Shown: positions 6,586 through 13,429 of the stretch, one piece after another
Layout of the letters: every line of letters begins with the position of its first letter
Position numbering within the stretch: position 1 is the first letter of the stretch
Assembly: GCA_027293665.1 (NCBI GenBank)
Contig: JAPUFN010000161.1
Coordinates: 1-14,420 of the forward strand
Reading direction: 5' to 3'
DNA length: 14,420 bases
DNA from: Gammaproteobacteria bacterium
Lineage (GTDB): Bacteria; Pseudomonadota; Gammaproteobacteria; Pseudomonadales; Azotimanducaceae
Notes under the pieces: generated by a model
Databases searched by the model: none
Told to the model about the DNA's origin: nothing
Seen by the model: the letters and a program-made list of their open reading frames with translations, nothing else
Translations under genes and position numbers: made by a program

Positions 6586-7032
6586 CTAGAACCCGCGTCG
6601 ATAGAAAAAGATTCGGCCGCTGACATGTACCAACTCGCTCAGGACCAGAACGAACAACAACAGATTTGCAGTATCGAACGCTGATATCTGCCGGGTCGCA
6701 TCGGCTTCCTGCAGGGCACCACCAATCAGCATCCGACCGAGCACGACGATCACCCCACCGGCAAGGATGAAGTGACTGATCTTACCGGCCCGCGCTTCAA
6801 TCAGCCGGTCCCTCTCATCGAGCTTCTCTGGCGCATGAAAACTGCCAATAACTGCATGGCAGACGATTTCTACGACAATCAGCAGAACGATAATGCCGAT
6901 CATCGTCCACAGCATGGCGCTGAGCGATGGCTCCTGCGCACCGCTTACTACTGCAAAGAAGTAGTAGCCATACAGCCCACCGATCGACAGCAACGACACC
7001 CAGAGACTTTTTTCCTGAAAGGTCAGATCCAT
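6586..7032 (-). CDS. Four-helix membrane protein paired with an XRE regulator (DUF2178-like)
   Basis: This 148-residue inner-membrane protein has predicted helices at about 11-29, 38-63, 84-104 and 117-138. Between helices 2 and 3 lies a charged cytoplasmic loop with EKLDERDRLIEARAGK (69-84). The DERD motif and the position next to a short Cro/CI-type regulator resemble DUF2178-type proteins. The ATG at 7032 has GGA seven bases upstream and lies just below a good promoter; the frame is open a further 11 codons upstream, but those run into the promoter region. The function is unknown. Comparable membrane protein/repressor pairs may let the membrane protein control the repressor, but nothing here proves it. 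Confidence 0.82.
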   Translation of the reverse strand: MDLTFQEKSLWVSLLSIGGLYGYYFFAVVSGAQEPSLSAMLWTMIGIIVLLIVVEIVCHAVIGSFHAPEKLDERDRLIEARAGKISHFILAGGVIVVLGRMLIGGALQEADATRQISAFDTANLLLFVLVLSELVHVSGRIFFYRRGF

Positions 7033-7043
7033 CACCAAATCCA

Positions 7044-7105
7044 ATGTATATAAAAGCCGACACAATGTATGTTTTTATATACATAATGTCAAATATATTA
7101 TACAT
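7044..7105. promoter_or_regulatory. Nested dyad operator of four ATGTATA-like boxes
   Basis: Four boxes are centred on one axis at 7074.5. The outer pair is ATGTATA at 7044-7050 and TATACAT at 7099-7105. The inner pair is ATGTATG at 7065-7071 and TATACAT at 7078-7084. Boxes on the same side are 21 bp apart, two helical turns. The inner dyad extends to GACAnnATGTAT (7059-7070) and ATACATnnTGTC (7079-7090). A second, overlapping perfect 12-bp inverted repeat pairs 7044-7055 with 7073-7084. The boxes cover the promoter of the membrane protein/XRE pair, so autorepression by that regulator is the simplest reading (inference). Confidence 0.72.
7064..7092 (-). promoter_or_regulatory. Sigma70-type promoter of the membrane protein/XRE pair
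   Basis: Read on the minus strand, a perfect TTGACA (7092-7087) is followed after 17 bp by TACATT (7069-7064), a four-of-six match to TATAAT. Transcription would begin near 7057, giving a leader of about 25 nt before the ATG at 7032. Both elements lie within the dyad, so protein bound to the boxes would block RNA polymerase. Confidence 0.7.
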
Positions 7106-7126
7106 GAACTCAGTTTGAGAGTCAGT

Positions 7127-7744
7127 TCATCGGCCCGGCGCAGTCGCAATCAATCGGGCAAGACAGGCTGTCCTGCCGTCAGGATCCGTCAGCAACCCTT
7201 CCTCGCTCGCTAGAATCTGCAGGCCCTGTGCAGCCTGCACCAGCGCCCCGGGTGCAGCGCGGAATCTGGCCCCGCGCGGGCCGGCAACCGAGGCTTGAGT
7301 CTGCAGGTGCGTCTCGCACAGCAGGATGCCACCGGCGTTCAGGCGCTGACCGAGCTCAGACACCAGCGGCAGGTTGAGATAGCGGATGACCACGATGAGA
7401 TCGTAGGTTGCGCCCGGCAGCCAGCCAGATGCCGCAGATTCGAGATCCGCTTCGAGCCAGTTGACGGTCAGGCCCGCCCCCGCCGCCAGTTCACGCCCAC
7501 GGGCGAGCGCGACGGCTGATATATCCACCGCGTCCACCGCGTAGCCCAGCCCAGCCAGATAACGGGCATTGCGGCCCGCACCACAGGCAACATCGAGGGC
7601 GCGAGGCACGCACAGCGCATTCTCAACCGCCGGTAGCGTACCGTCTGAGCAAGCCCTGGCGAGGATCTCGCTGGGGTGATCGCGGTCGCGATAAGCCCCT
7701 TGGGTATAGCGCTGGTCCCAGCGTTGTCGGTCTTCGTCACTCAT
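7127..7744 (-). CDS. Class I SAM-dependent methyltransferase, TehB-like
   Basis: This 205-residue soluble enzyme has a Rossmann-fold methyltransferase core. Motif I ALDVACGAGRNARYLA is at 49-64, the acidic residue that binds the SAM ribose is Asp74 in AVDIS, and the adenine-side EAD is at 98-100. YDLIVVIRYLNLPL at 114-127 corresponds to motif IV, where related proteins have hydrophobic residues rather than a DNA-methylase DPPY. The N-terminal W-D-x-R-Y and the later H-P-S-x-x-L resemble TehB/thiopurine-type small-molecule methyltransferases. The substrate is unknown; detoxification of a metalloid or xenobiotic is a family-level guess. The ATG at 7744 has no clear Shine-Dalgarno site. The gene is transcribed away from the envelope cassette and ends about 22 nt upstream of the operator of the next minus-strand pair. 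Confidence 0.85.
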   Translation of the reverse strand: MSDEDRQRWDQRYTQGAYRDRDHPSEILARACSDGTLPAVENALCVPRALDVACGAGRNARYLAGLGYAVDAVDISAVALARGRELAAGAGLTVNWLEADLESAASGWLPGATYDLIVVIRYLNLPLVSELGQRLNAGGILLCETHLQTQASVAGPRGARFRAAPGALVQAAQGLQILASEEGLLTDPDGRTACLARLIATAPGR

Positions 7745-7836
7745 CGGGTCGTTTGCATCGGGGTCTGTTCAGCATTCGTTTAACTTCGGGCGCCTAACAT
7801 GTGATTCGCATCTCAACGGCTGGGTGGAGTGGACAC

Positions 7837-8484
7837 ATGAATGACGCGCGACCGATAACCGACGATACCACTGCGCGCGGCCTGAGCGCCGGAACTTTCA
7901 ACCTGCTCTGCGTGACACTCCTGGGCACAGTTGCCGTTGCGAGCACGCCGGCACTGGCGGCACATAAATCCTCTGCCACAGGTTCCTATTTTGTGCAGGC
8001 GCCGGTACTCCACGTCGAGCCAATCGTGACCAAACGCTACGTCGACCAACCTGTGCGGCACTGCACCACCGAGTATCCCGTTGCACGAGTCGACGACCAG
8101 CCGCGCCAGCGTCACACACACCGGCGCATCTTACCCGGACTGCTGGGCGGTCTGATCGGCGGCTGGGTGGGTCATCAATTCGGCGGTGGCAGCGGTAGGA
8201 AGGTGCTCACGGTGATCGGCGCGCTGACCGGCTCTTCCATCGCAAAGAACGCCGCAAGGCAGCACGACGCCGATACACATGAGTACGAGCGCCGTAATCG
8301 ACACTACAGACGAGCAGCACCAGTGCAGCGCTGCCGAACGACGTATGAATCCCGTCCCGAGGAGTCGATCGATGGGTATCTCGTGACCTACGAGTACGCG
8401 GGGCAGACGTTCGAAAAAAGCGTGCCACGCCATCCGGGTGACGAGATCAGCATTCGCGTGCGCGTGACGCCACTGGGCCCGTAA
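7837..8484 (+). CDS. Glycine-zipper 2TM envelope protein
   Basis: The product is 215 residues. A signal peptide ends near residue 41 (PALA-A). The central LPGLLGGLIGGWVGHQFGGG at 99-118, continued by VIGALTGSSIA to 136, is a G-x-x-x-G glycine zipper with two short hydrophobic hairpin arms, as in Rick_17kDa/SlyB-like outer-membrane-associated proteins. On the N side lies APVLHVEPIV (55-64) with Cys76; on the C side lies RCRTTYESRP (165-174) followed by GYLVTYEYAGQTFEK (180-194) and an RVRVTP ending. I chose ATG 7837 because GGAG lies seven bases upstream, whereas GTG 7801 has none. The first gene of the plus-strand run, it may start the operon or stand alone, since 124 nt separate it from the next gene. 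The partial gene at 14136 shares its flanking motifs but not the zipper. Confidence 0.85.
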   Translation: MNDARPITDDTTARGLSAGTFNLLCVTLLGTVAVASTPALAAHKSSATGSYFVQAPVLHVEPIVTKRYVDQPVRHCTTEYPVARVDDQPRQRHTHRRILPGLLGGLIGGWVGHQFGGGSGRKVLTVIGALTGSSIAKNAARQHDADTHEYERRNRHYRRAAPVQRCRTTYESRPEESIDGYLVTYEYAGQTFEKSVPRHPGDEISIRVRVTPLGP

Positions 8485-8594
8485 TCGGGGATATTCAGTA
8501 TTCATTCATCCGCCGGGGGGTAGCGTCGGACAAACAGATTTACCTACGCCTTCAACAATGCCTTTAACAGCGCTTAAAAAGTCGGCAAAAATCC

Positions 8595-8600
8595 AGGAGG
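8595..8600 (+). promoter_or_regulatory. Consensus Shine-Dalgarno that fixes the 8609 start
   Basis: AGGAGG lies eight bases before ATG 8609. It settles the start against the in-frame ATG at 8558, which has no ribosome site and would put 17 extra residues before the signal peptide. The next gene (9469) has a nearly identical leader, AGGAG followed by TATTTAAC and ATG. Confidence 0.85.
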
Positions 8601-8608
8601 GTTTAACG

Positions 8609-9448
8609 ATGCAATCCCAACTTTCGAATCCGTGCCGCCGTGTCAGGCGACTCTGCAGCGTCCCATTCGTATTTCTACTCGCGCTCAGTGCGACTTCGGC
8701 GTTCGGCGCCGGGTCGGGTCCGGTTGTGCGGCTTTTTCCAACGACCGTTCTGGAAGACATTCGTGAAACAGCTCAGGTCGCAGAAGAGATGGAGAACAAT
8801 CTTCAGGAAGTGATCCACCGGCTGGACCTGCAGGAGCGGCTCTACACGGAAAGCCTCTGTCAGGGTGCTGACGGTGATCAGGGCTGCGAACGAATCGGCA
8901 AACAACTCGGAGCGACGTATCTCGAGATGCTGGAGATCATGAGCGATCGCCTGCCTGATATGGAACGGGCTGTAACAAGCACGCGAAACAGTCTCGAAAA
9001 GCGTCTGCGGCAGGAACTCGGTCAGAGAACAACGCCCACTTCACTGCAGAATTCTCTTCTCGGCGAGACCAACCTGTCGCCCAGGACCGAACGACCCGCG
9101 TTGCGCGGCCGCTCCGGTGTTCGTCTGTCCGATCGCTTCAAACAGTATTACGAACTCGTCGCAACGCATCGCGAAGGACCCGGACAGTCTCTGGCGGTTG
9201 TTGCCTCCGATATCTATCTCGATATGGAAGAAGCGGTGCAGCTGATTGCTGCCACGCAGGAAGAGATCGGCCGGGCATCACTGATGGAGCAGCTGAATCA
9301 GTCATTCGGCTTGATCACGCCGGAGATGTCGGCGGTGGTCAGCGGAGTGAAAGAAATCCTCTTCGGTGAATCCGTCACCGACTCACCCATTGCCTCACCC
9401 CCCTATGCCATCGGCGAAACCGAATTTGTCAGCCCGTTGGCGATGTAG
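8609..9448 (+). CDS. Secreted helical/coiled-coil protein of the envelope cassette
   Basis: The product is 279 residues. A Sec signal peptide with an Arg-rich start covers about 1-33 (cleavage near SAFG-A). The mature protein is largely alpha-helical, with heptad-like stretches at about 48-83, 95-137 and 197-230. Two cysteines, Cys84 and Cys93 in SLCQGADGDQGCER, could form a disulfide at a helix hairpin. A basic, Pro/Ser-rich linker (about 140-170) separates the two helical halves. There is no lipobox and no further membrane segment, so it is probably a soluble periplasmic or peripheral protein. I do not recognise a family. The lipoprotein gene starts 20 nt downstream with a matching ribosome site, so the two should be co-translated and may be partners. 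Confidence 0.8.
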   Translation: MQSQLSNPCRRVRRLCSVPFVFLLALSATSAFGAGSGPVVRLFPTTVLEDIRETAQVAEEMENNLQEVIHRLDLQERLYTESLCQGADGDQGCERIGKQLGATYLEMLEIMSDRLPDMERAVTSTRNSLEKRLRQELGQRTTPTSLQNSLLGETNLSPRTERPALRGRSGVRLSDRFKQYYELVATHREGPGQSLAVVASDIYLDMEEAVQLIAATQEEIGRASLMEQLNQSFGLITPEMSAVVSGVKEILFGESVTDSPIASPPYAIGETEFVSPLAM

Positions 9449-9468
9449 GAAAAGCAGGAGTATTTAAC

Positions 9469-10008
9469 ATGAAACGAACAATCCCTTGTCTCAGTCTCAT
9501 TGCGAGTGCGCTGCTCATCGCCGCCTGCTCGAATCAACCAGACTACTGTGCAGTGAACCTCTCCGGCAATCTGGAATCCGCGATGTCTACAGCAGAAACC
9601 CGGATGGCGGGTGGCTGTGAATATCACTTCGACAGCTACTTCCAATCACTGCTGAAGACCGCCGAAGCAAACCCGGCCAGGGAAAACCGCATGCGCTTCA
9701 GCGATCATCTGATGCGGGTCAACGAGATGGGCGTGATCAGTCGGCGCCAGGCCGAAGCGCTCTACAACCGCTATTTCAACATCAAGTTTGTTTCGCTGCA
9801 GGGCGATTACAACACCTGCTCTCAGACATGCCCGATCCGACGCCAGGTGCTGTCGGACATGCAGGCTGAGTTGCACGACAAGGAACTTGGGCTCATGCGC
9901 GTCAGCGCAGACTCCGCAAGTTTTTATCGCGCCGATAACCTCCTCAAGGAGGCCGATCTGGTGCTCGAGGCAACCTGCCGCGCCTGCGCGGCTGGAAAAC
10001 GCAATTGA
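9469..10008 (+). CDS. Cys-rich lipoprotein of the envelope cassette
   Basis: The product is 179 residues. The signal peptide ends in the lipobox LIAAC (16-20); Cys20 would be lipidated, and the following Ser (not Asp) predicts outer-membrane sorting. Six further cysteines follow at about 27, 50, 117, 121, 170 and 173, including a C-x3-C and a C-x2-C. Their even number suggests disulfides in the periplasm; metal binding is an alternative. The body is mostly helical, with RRQAEALYNRYFNIKFVSL at 92-110 the most distinctive segment. I do not recognise a family. Its stop overlaps the start of the MotA/TolQ-like gene (TTGA), showing tight coupling to the stator pair. Confidence 0.82.
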   Translation: MKRTIPCLSLIASALLIAACSNQPDYCAVNLSGNLESAMSTAETRMAGGCEYHFDSYFQSLLKTAEANPARENRMRFSDHLMRVNEMGVISRRQAEALYNRYFNIKFVSLQGDYNTCSQTCPIRRQVLSDMQAELHDKELGLMRVSADSASFYRADNLLKEADLVLEATCRACAAGKRN

Positions 10009-10622
10009 GCTCACGCACCTGGGGTTTCGGCTGGGGAACGGGCGCTGGAATAGTGCTCGCCCTCATCGCCTTGCTGCTCGCTGACCCGCCGAATCTGGCA
10101 GGTGGCAGCGGTTCGGCGAGAGCCACCCTGGGTAGCTGGATCGATCTCAACCTCGGCAGTTCCGTGTGGTTGTTCGCGATCGTCCTCACCGTCTATCTCA
10201 TGAACCTTTCGCGCCTGTATCAAATACTGGATCGGCAACCGATGCTGAAGGAAGTGGTTGAGCTCGATCAGCTACTCGATGTATGGATCCACCTGTTCGT
10301 CGGGATTGGCGTGATCTGGACGGCTGTTGGAATGCGCAGCGCTCTGCAGACTGCGCTGGGTGATCCGGGCGAGGCTTTAGTAGATACCGCAGGTTCCGTG
10401 CTGCAGAAGCTGGTCGATGGTGGCATTTTACTTGCTTTAACCACCACGATCGTGGGTGCCATGGGCGGCTATCTCATGCGTCTGGGCAAGACGATGATGG
10501 TCGGCGCCCAGTTGCACATCTTCTACGACGGGCTGTACAAAGCCGACCTGAAGGACCTCGTCGCCTCGACGCGACGCATCGAACAACAGCTTGCCGGCCT
10601 GGATATCGGCCATGAGGCCTAG
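10005..10622 (+). CDS. MotA/TolQ/ExbB-like proton-channel subunit
   Basis: The product is 205 residues, with predicted membrane helices at about 12-27, 52-69, 95-115 and 138-158. The last two resemble the channel core of the MotA/TolQ/ExbB superfamily. FVGIGVIWTAVGMRSAL (98-114) corresponds to the G-x-x-G-T-V-x-G-M helix, and LVDGGILLALTTTIVGAMGG (136-155) corresponds to the helix with paired small and Thr residues that lines the pore. A charged cytoplasmic segment (70-92) lies between helices 2 and 3. Such proteins form a pentamer around two copies of an ExbD/MotB-type partner and use proton or sodium flow to do mechanical work. The start is TTG, overlapping the lipoprotein stop as TTGA; the only other early choice is GTG at 10053, which would remove most of helix 1. 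The stop overlaps the next start by 11 nt. Confidence 0.78.
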   Translation: MSSRTWGFGWGTGAGIVLALIALLLADPPNLAGGSGSARATLGSWIDLNLGSSVWLFAIVLTVYLMNLSRLYQILDRQPMLKEVVELDQLLDVWIHLFVGIGVIWTAVGMRSALQTALGDPGEALVDTAGSVLQKLVDGGILLALTTTIVGAMGGYLMRLGKTMMVGAQLHIFYDGLYKADLKDLVASTRRIEQQLAGLDIGHEA

Positions 10623-11409
10623 CCCGGTCAGCCCCGCATTCGACAGCGAAAGCCTGCAGGCGGACGTGATGCGCTTTATGGCAATCATTGCGTTCTGCCT
10701 GATTGCGATACTCGCCCTGGTGCGCAATGTCGAAGCACCTCAGGTACCGCAACCCCAGACTACCAAACCGTTACCTGCGCCCGTAGCGTTACCGCGTTGG
10801 CAGGAACCCATCGAAAAGCCGGAGCCGAAAATAACGCATCGTGAAGTGTCGCGCGTTGTGCCAGCGCCGCTGCCTGACCCGCCAGCTGTCGTAACTCAAT
10901 CACTGCAAATCCCCGCCACCGAACCGGTCGCCGTCTCCGAACCGAGCGCCGTCCCCGACCCGGTCGCCATCTCCGCACCCGTCGAGTCGGTGCCCGAAGA
11001 ACAACCTGAAGCACCGGCGGTCCCTCCATTGAACTCGCAGAACGTCGCAGATGAGGGTTTGACCCTCAGGTTCGCTTCCGACGGCGACTTTCTCAGATTG
11101 ATCGCAAAAGGCGCGATTCTGGTGTACGCCTACAACGAGTCCGGTGTTTTCGCGTTGCAACCGGATTACCAGTTTCTGCCATCGGCAGCGCCAGGTCAGG
11201 TGTACCAACTGATGGAACAGACCGTGCCGACGCTCATACTCGATGCCCTCGAACGTACACAATCAGACGCTGCGCCATTCACGTGGGCAATCGCAATCCC
11301 GCCCGCAATTCGCAATCAGATCGAAAACCACATGGCATCGGCTCGCAGCGGTCAACTGGTCATCAATCGCTCTGGAGAGGTTCACCATGTGGCTCGGCAT
11401 CGCTCGTAA
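10612..11409 (+). CDS. ExbD/TolR/MotB-like partner with Pro-rich periplasmic arm
   Basis: The product is 265 residues. The short cytoplasmic N terminus leads into one membrane helix, LQADVMRFMAIIAFCLIAIL (15-34). Asp18 sits at its cytoplasmic edge, the position of the essential ion-binding aspartate in ExbD, TolR and MotB. Residues about 42-150 are a Pro/Val/Glu-rich extended segment with imperfect Val-x-x-Pro repeats, long enough to reach well into the periplasm, as in TonB. The C-terminal 110 residues are a small folded domain beginning near LTLRFASDGDFLRLI; it is not an evident OmpA peptidoglycan-binding domain. The start ATG is inside the channel gene (11-nt overlap), and the stop overlaps the next start by 23 nt. 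The pairing with the preceding gene and the Asp make a stator unit likely; the folded domain is unassigned. Confidence 0.72.
   Translation: MRPSPVSPAFDSESLQADVMRFMAIIAFCLIAILALVRNVEAPQVPQPQTTKPLPAPVALPRWQEPIEKPEPKITHREVSRVVPAPLPDPPAVVTQSLQIPATEPVAVSEPSAVPDPVAISAPVESVPEEQPEAPAVPPLNSQNVADEGLTLRFASDGDFLRLIAKGAILVYAYNESGVFALQPDYQFLPSAAPGQVYQLMEQTVPTLILDALERTQSDAAPFTWAIAIPPAIRNQIENHMASARSGQLVINRSGEVHHVARHRS
11374..11380 (+). promoter_or_regulatory. Ribosome site inside the stator-partner gene that fixes the 11387 start
   Basis: GGAGAGG lies six bases before ATG 11387. The frame of the downstream gene is open back to 11243, but only this ATG has a ribosome site and is followed directly by a signal peptide. 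Confidence 0.82.
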
Positions 11410-12736
11410 GCTGATCTGGTTCTGCTTGTGGCTCAGCGCCGCTGCGCATGCAGACACCCGTCTGTTGAACGATGCTCTGGGTCGCTGGCTGAATACGAGT
11501 GTTGCCCCGGAGTTGACGGAACTGCTGAGCCAGCATCCGAAATTCAAAGGTGAAACCGTTCGCGTCGTAGCAATGCAGGATGGCAAACCGCTGACAAAAG
11601 CCAGCAGGCTGCATCAGGCAGTTGAAGAACACCTCACGCAATTATTATTGCGCAACCCCGGTGTACGGCTTGCCTGGAACCAGCCCAGCGAATCCTGCGG
11701 TGCACCCGTGGTGATTCCTTATTTGCTCGGCGTTGAGATTGAGCGTGATGGCAGTCGCAGCCATCGACTGAATATTTCGATGGTGGACGTCGAAGAGTCG
11801 ATCTGGGTGAGTGGCGCCAACTTCACCTGGCAGGGCCGTCTGACCGCCGCTGAGAAAACGGCGCTGAGGAAGGAATTCGCCCTGCCGCCGAAGGGGACAG
11901 TCGACAGTCCGCTTCCCGTAAGCGCAGGCGATCAGATTGCCGACATCATGGGCAGGCATCTGCATTGCGCGCTCCCCGATGGTCTCGATGGTCCGCTGTA
12001 TCTCGAAGTGGCACAAACCCGGCCACTGAATCGAATTCTGGGACAGCTGCGCAAGGACCTCACCCTCACACCAATCGGCGCGGTGACTCCCGACAGAACC
12101 GAAGCCCGCTGGCTGCTCTCGCTGCAGGCGAATCCTCTTGGCGGGCAAACGCACGAACTGTCTCTAACGCTGAGCGATGCGACACAGGAGAATACACAGC
12201 GCATTGCTTCGGTGTTCGTCATCGGCCTGGCTGGCCGTGCGGGCGAAGCGCAACCGCGGCCGCCGCAGACGGGCGACCTGCTCAGCAGCTTGTCGTACAA
12301 CGGTTCGACCGCGACCGGCCGGGTGTGCAGCCGGCGCCAGTTGCGGGCTAACAAATGCGTGGAGATCTCATTCGAACTTCTATCGCCCGCATACCTGTTT
12401 GTGCTGTCGAGCACAGGCCGCTCACTGAATTCGACAACATGCACGCGAAGTCCGCGCATGGCCAAAGCCGGAGAACGCACCTTCCGCCTGCGAATCACAC
12501 CCAGCGCAAGTCCGCAGACGGCGGACGCTGGTTTCTACGCGATCGCGGTAAACGACCGGGGTGTTGCGCGCGAGCTGGCACGCCATATCGCTCGCGGGCC
12601 CTGCGAATCCGACCAATCCTGGGACCGCAGCAGCTGGCTCGGCCGACTCGATCGGCTGCTGGCGCAGCATCAGGACACCTATCAGTGGCGCGCAATGCAC
12701 CTCAACCACACGCCACAAGGCATCACCGATTTATAG
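11387..12736 (+). CDS. Large periplasmic protein with FlgO/CsgG-like and DUF4384-like parts
   Basis: The product is 449 residues, with a signal peptide at about 1-22 (SAAAHA-D). Residues about 25-195 resemble FlgO/CsgG-type periplasmic domains: VRVVAMQDGKPL (58-69) followed by a helix AVEEHLTQLLL (78-88), then the strand pair LNISMVDVEESIWVSGANFT (128-147) and W-x-G-R-L-T. Residues about 295-405 resemble DUF4384, a beta domain often attached to envelope proteins, with CVEISFELLSPAYLFVLSST (324-343) and GFYAIAVNDRG (382-392). Both assignments are from pattern memory and tentative. The seven cysteines of the mature part could form disulfides. The gene overlaps the stator partner by 23 nt, and its stop TAG is part of the next ribosome site (AGGAG 12735-12739). 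It may form the periplasmic body of the assembly. Confidence 0.72.
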   Translation: MWLGIARKLIWFCLWLSAAAHADTRLLNDALGRWLNTSVAPELTELLSQHPKFKGETVRVVAMQDGKPLTKASRLHQAVEEHLTQLLLRNPGVRLAWNQPSESCGAPVVIPYLLGVEIERDGSRSHRLNISMVDVEESIWVSGANFTWQGRLTAAEKTALRKEFALPPKGTVDSPLPVSAGDQIADIMGRHLHCALPDGLDGPLYLEVAQTRPLNRILGQLRKDLTLTPIGAVTPDRTEARWLLSLQANPLGGQTHELSLTLSDATQENTQRIASVFVIGLAGRAGEAQPRPPQTGDLLSSLSYNGSTATGRVCSRRQLRANKCVEISFELLSPAYLFVLSSTGRSLNSTTCTRSPRMAKAGERTFRLRITPSASPQTADAGFYAIAVNDRGVARELARHIARGPCESDQSWDRSSWLGRLDRLLAQHQDTYQWRAMHLNHTPQGITDL

Positions 12737-12745
12737 GAGCCAGTC

Positions 12746-13429
12746 ATGCGATTCATACTCGGGATCTTAATCGGTGCAGCACTTACGCTGTTCGCCGCAA
12801 CGGCGGTCGATGCGCCGACCAATCCGCTGTTCGACAAAGTGGTCAATCTGTGGGATGCGATAATCGAGACGACCAGTGAGGCGCTGTTCGAAAATACAGC
12901 GTTCAACCCTCCACCCGACACTTCACCCAACATTTCACCCAACACCGCGCGCGAGAACACGGCGGCCGAGACTCCTGAGTCACCCTTCGCGATCGCCGCG
13001 GACGCTGAGTCGCCCTTCGCCTTCGCTGCGGGCGCTGAGTCGCCCTTCGCCTTCGCTGCGGGCGCTATCGAAGTTCTCGTAGAGAAACTTCCCCGCAGCG
13101 TAGCTGCCGTCGAGGATGTCGCGCTGCCGAAGAGGCTGACGTCACAGGAGAATGCCGAGGAAGAATCAAACGTGAACGTAGTCAGCGAATCACCGGAGCA
13201 AATACCCGAGCCAGTCCCGCACGAATCAGCACCTGTCTGGGTTTCATTCCACAGCCAGATGTCCGCCGAAGGGTTCGCCCGTCAGCTGTCCGATCAGTTT
13301 CACCACCCGTTTGCCGTAGCGCGTCAGGGCCCGGGCGACTACCAGGTCATGTTCGACTACGGCTCAATCGATGAACGTGATGCCCTGCTCGACGAGATCG
13401 CTGCTGTGACCGGATATCGCGCACCGTGA
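12746..13429 (+). CDS. Membrane-anchored protein with repeat linker and SPOR-like C-terminal domain
   Basis: The product is 227 residues. The N-terminal hydrophobic segment ILGILIGAALTLFAATA (4-20) is an uncleaved anchor or a signal peptide. A low-complexity linker follows, including three 10-residue units of the type AESPFAFAAG (about 77-106) and short SPN repeats (60-66). The folded C terminus (about 163-227) reads WVSFHSQMSAEGFARQLSDQ (165-184), then DYQVMFDYGSIDERDALL (198-215). This layout (strand, helix, strand, helix; about 65 residues) and the content resemble SPOR domains, which bind septal denuded glycan, but the exact family is unsure. The lytic transglycosylase that follows has a related C terminus. 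The start has AGGAG six bases upstream. The stop overlaps the next start as GTGA. Confidence 0.72.
   Translation: MRFILGILIGAALTLFAATAVDAPTNPLFDKVVNLWDAIIETTSEALFENTAFNPPPDTSPNISPNTARENTAAETPESPFAIAADAESPFAFAAGAESPFAFAAGAIEVLVEKLPRSVAAVEDVALPKRLTSQENAEEESNVNVVSESPEQIPEPVPHESAPVWVSFHSQMSAEGFARQLSDQFHHPFAVARQGPGDYQVMFDYGSIDERDALLDEIAAVTGYRAP
12975..13064 (+). repeat. Three 30-bp tandem repeats within the SPOR-like gene
   Basis: Units begin with CTGAGT at 12975, 13005 and 13035. The second and third (13005-13034 and 13035-13064) are identical in all 30 bases; the first has diverged at several positions. Each encodes one 10-residue linker unit, and the phase (30 = 3x10) keeps the reading frame when copies are gained or lost. 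A separate 12-bp direct repeat (TTCACCCAAC at 12922 and 12934) lies just upstream. Confidence 0.95.

Noticed and set aside
8558..8608. Earlier in-frame ATG for the secreted helical protein
   Set aside because: No ribosome site precedes it and it would add 17 residues before the signal peptide; AGGAGG is placed for ATG 8609.
8485..8608. Gap in the envelope cassette searched for a promoter or terminator
   Set aside because: There is an imperfect palindromic stretch around TTTAACAGCGCTTAAA, but symmetry is broken by one base and no -35/-10 pair or stem with T-run is convincing.
10005..11409. Stator pair considered as Zorya antiphage ZorA/ZorB
   Set aside because: The partner has no visible OmpA-like peptidoglycan-binding domain, the channel protein lacks the long ZorA cytoplasmic tail, and no ZorC/D/E-type genes are nearby.
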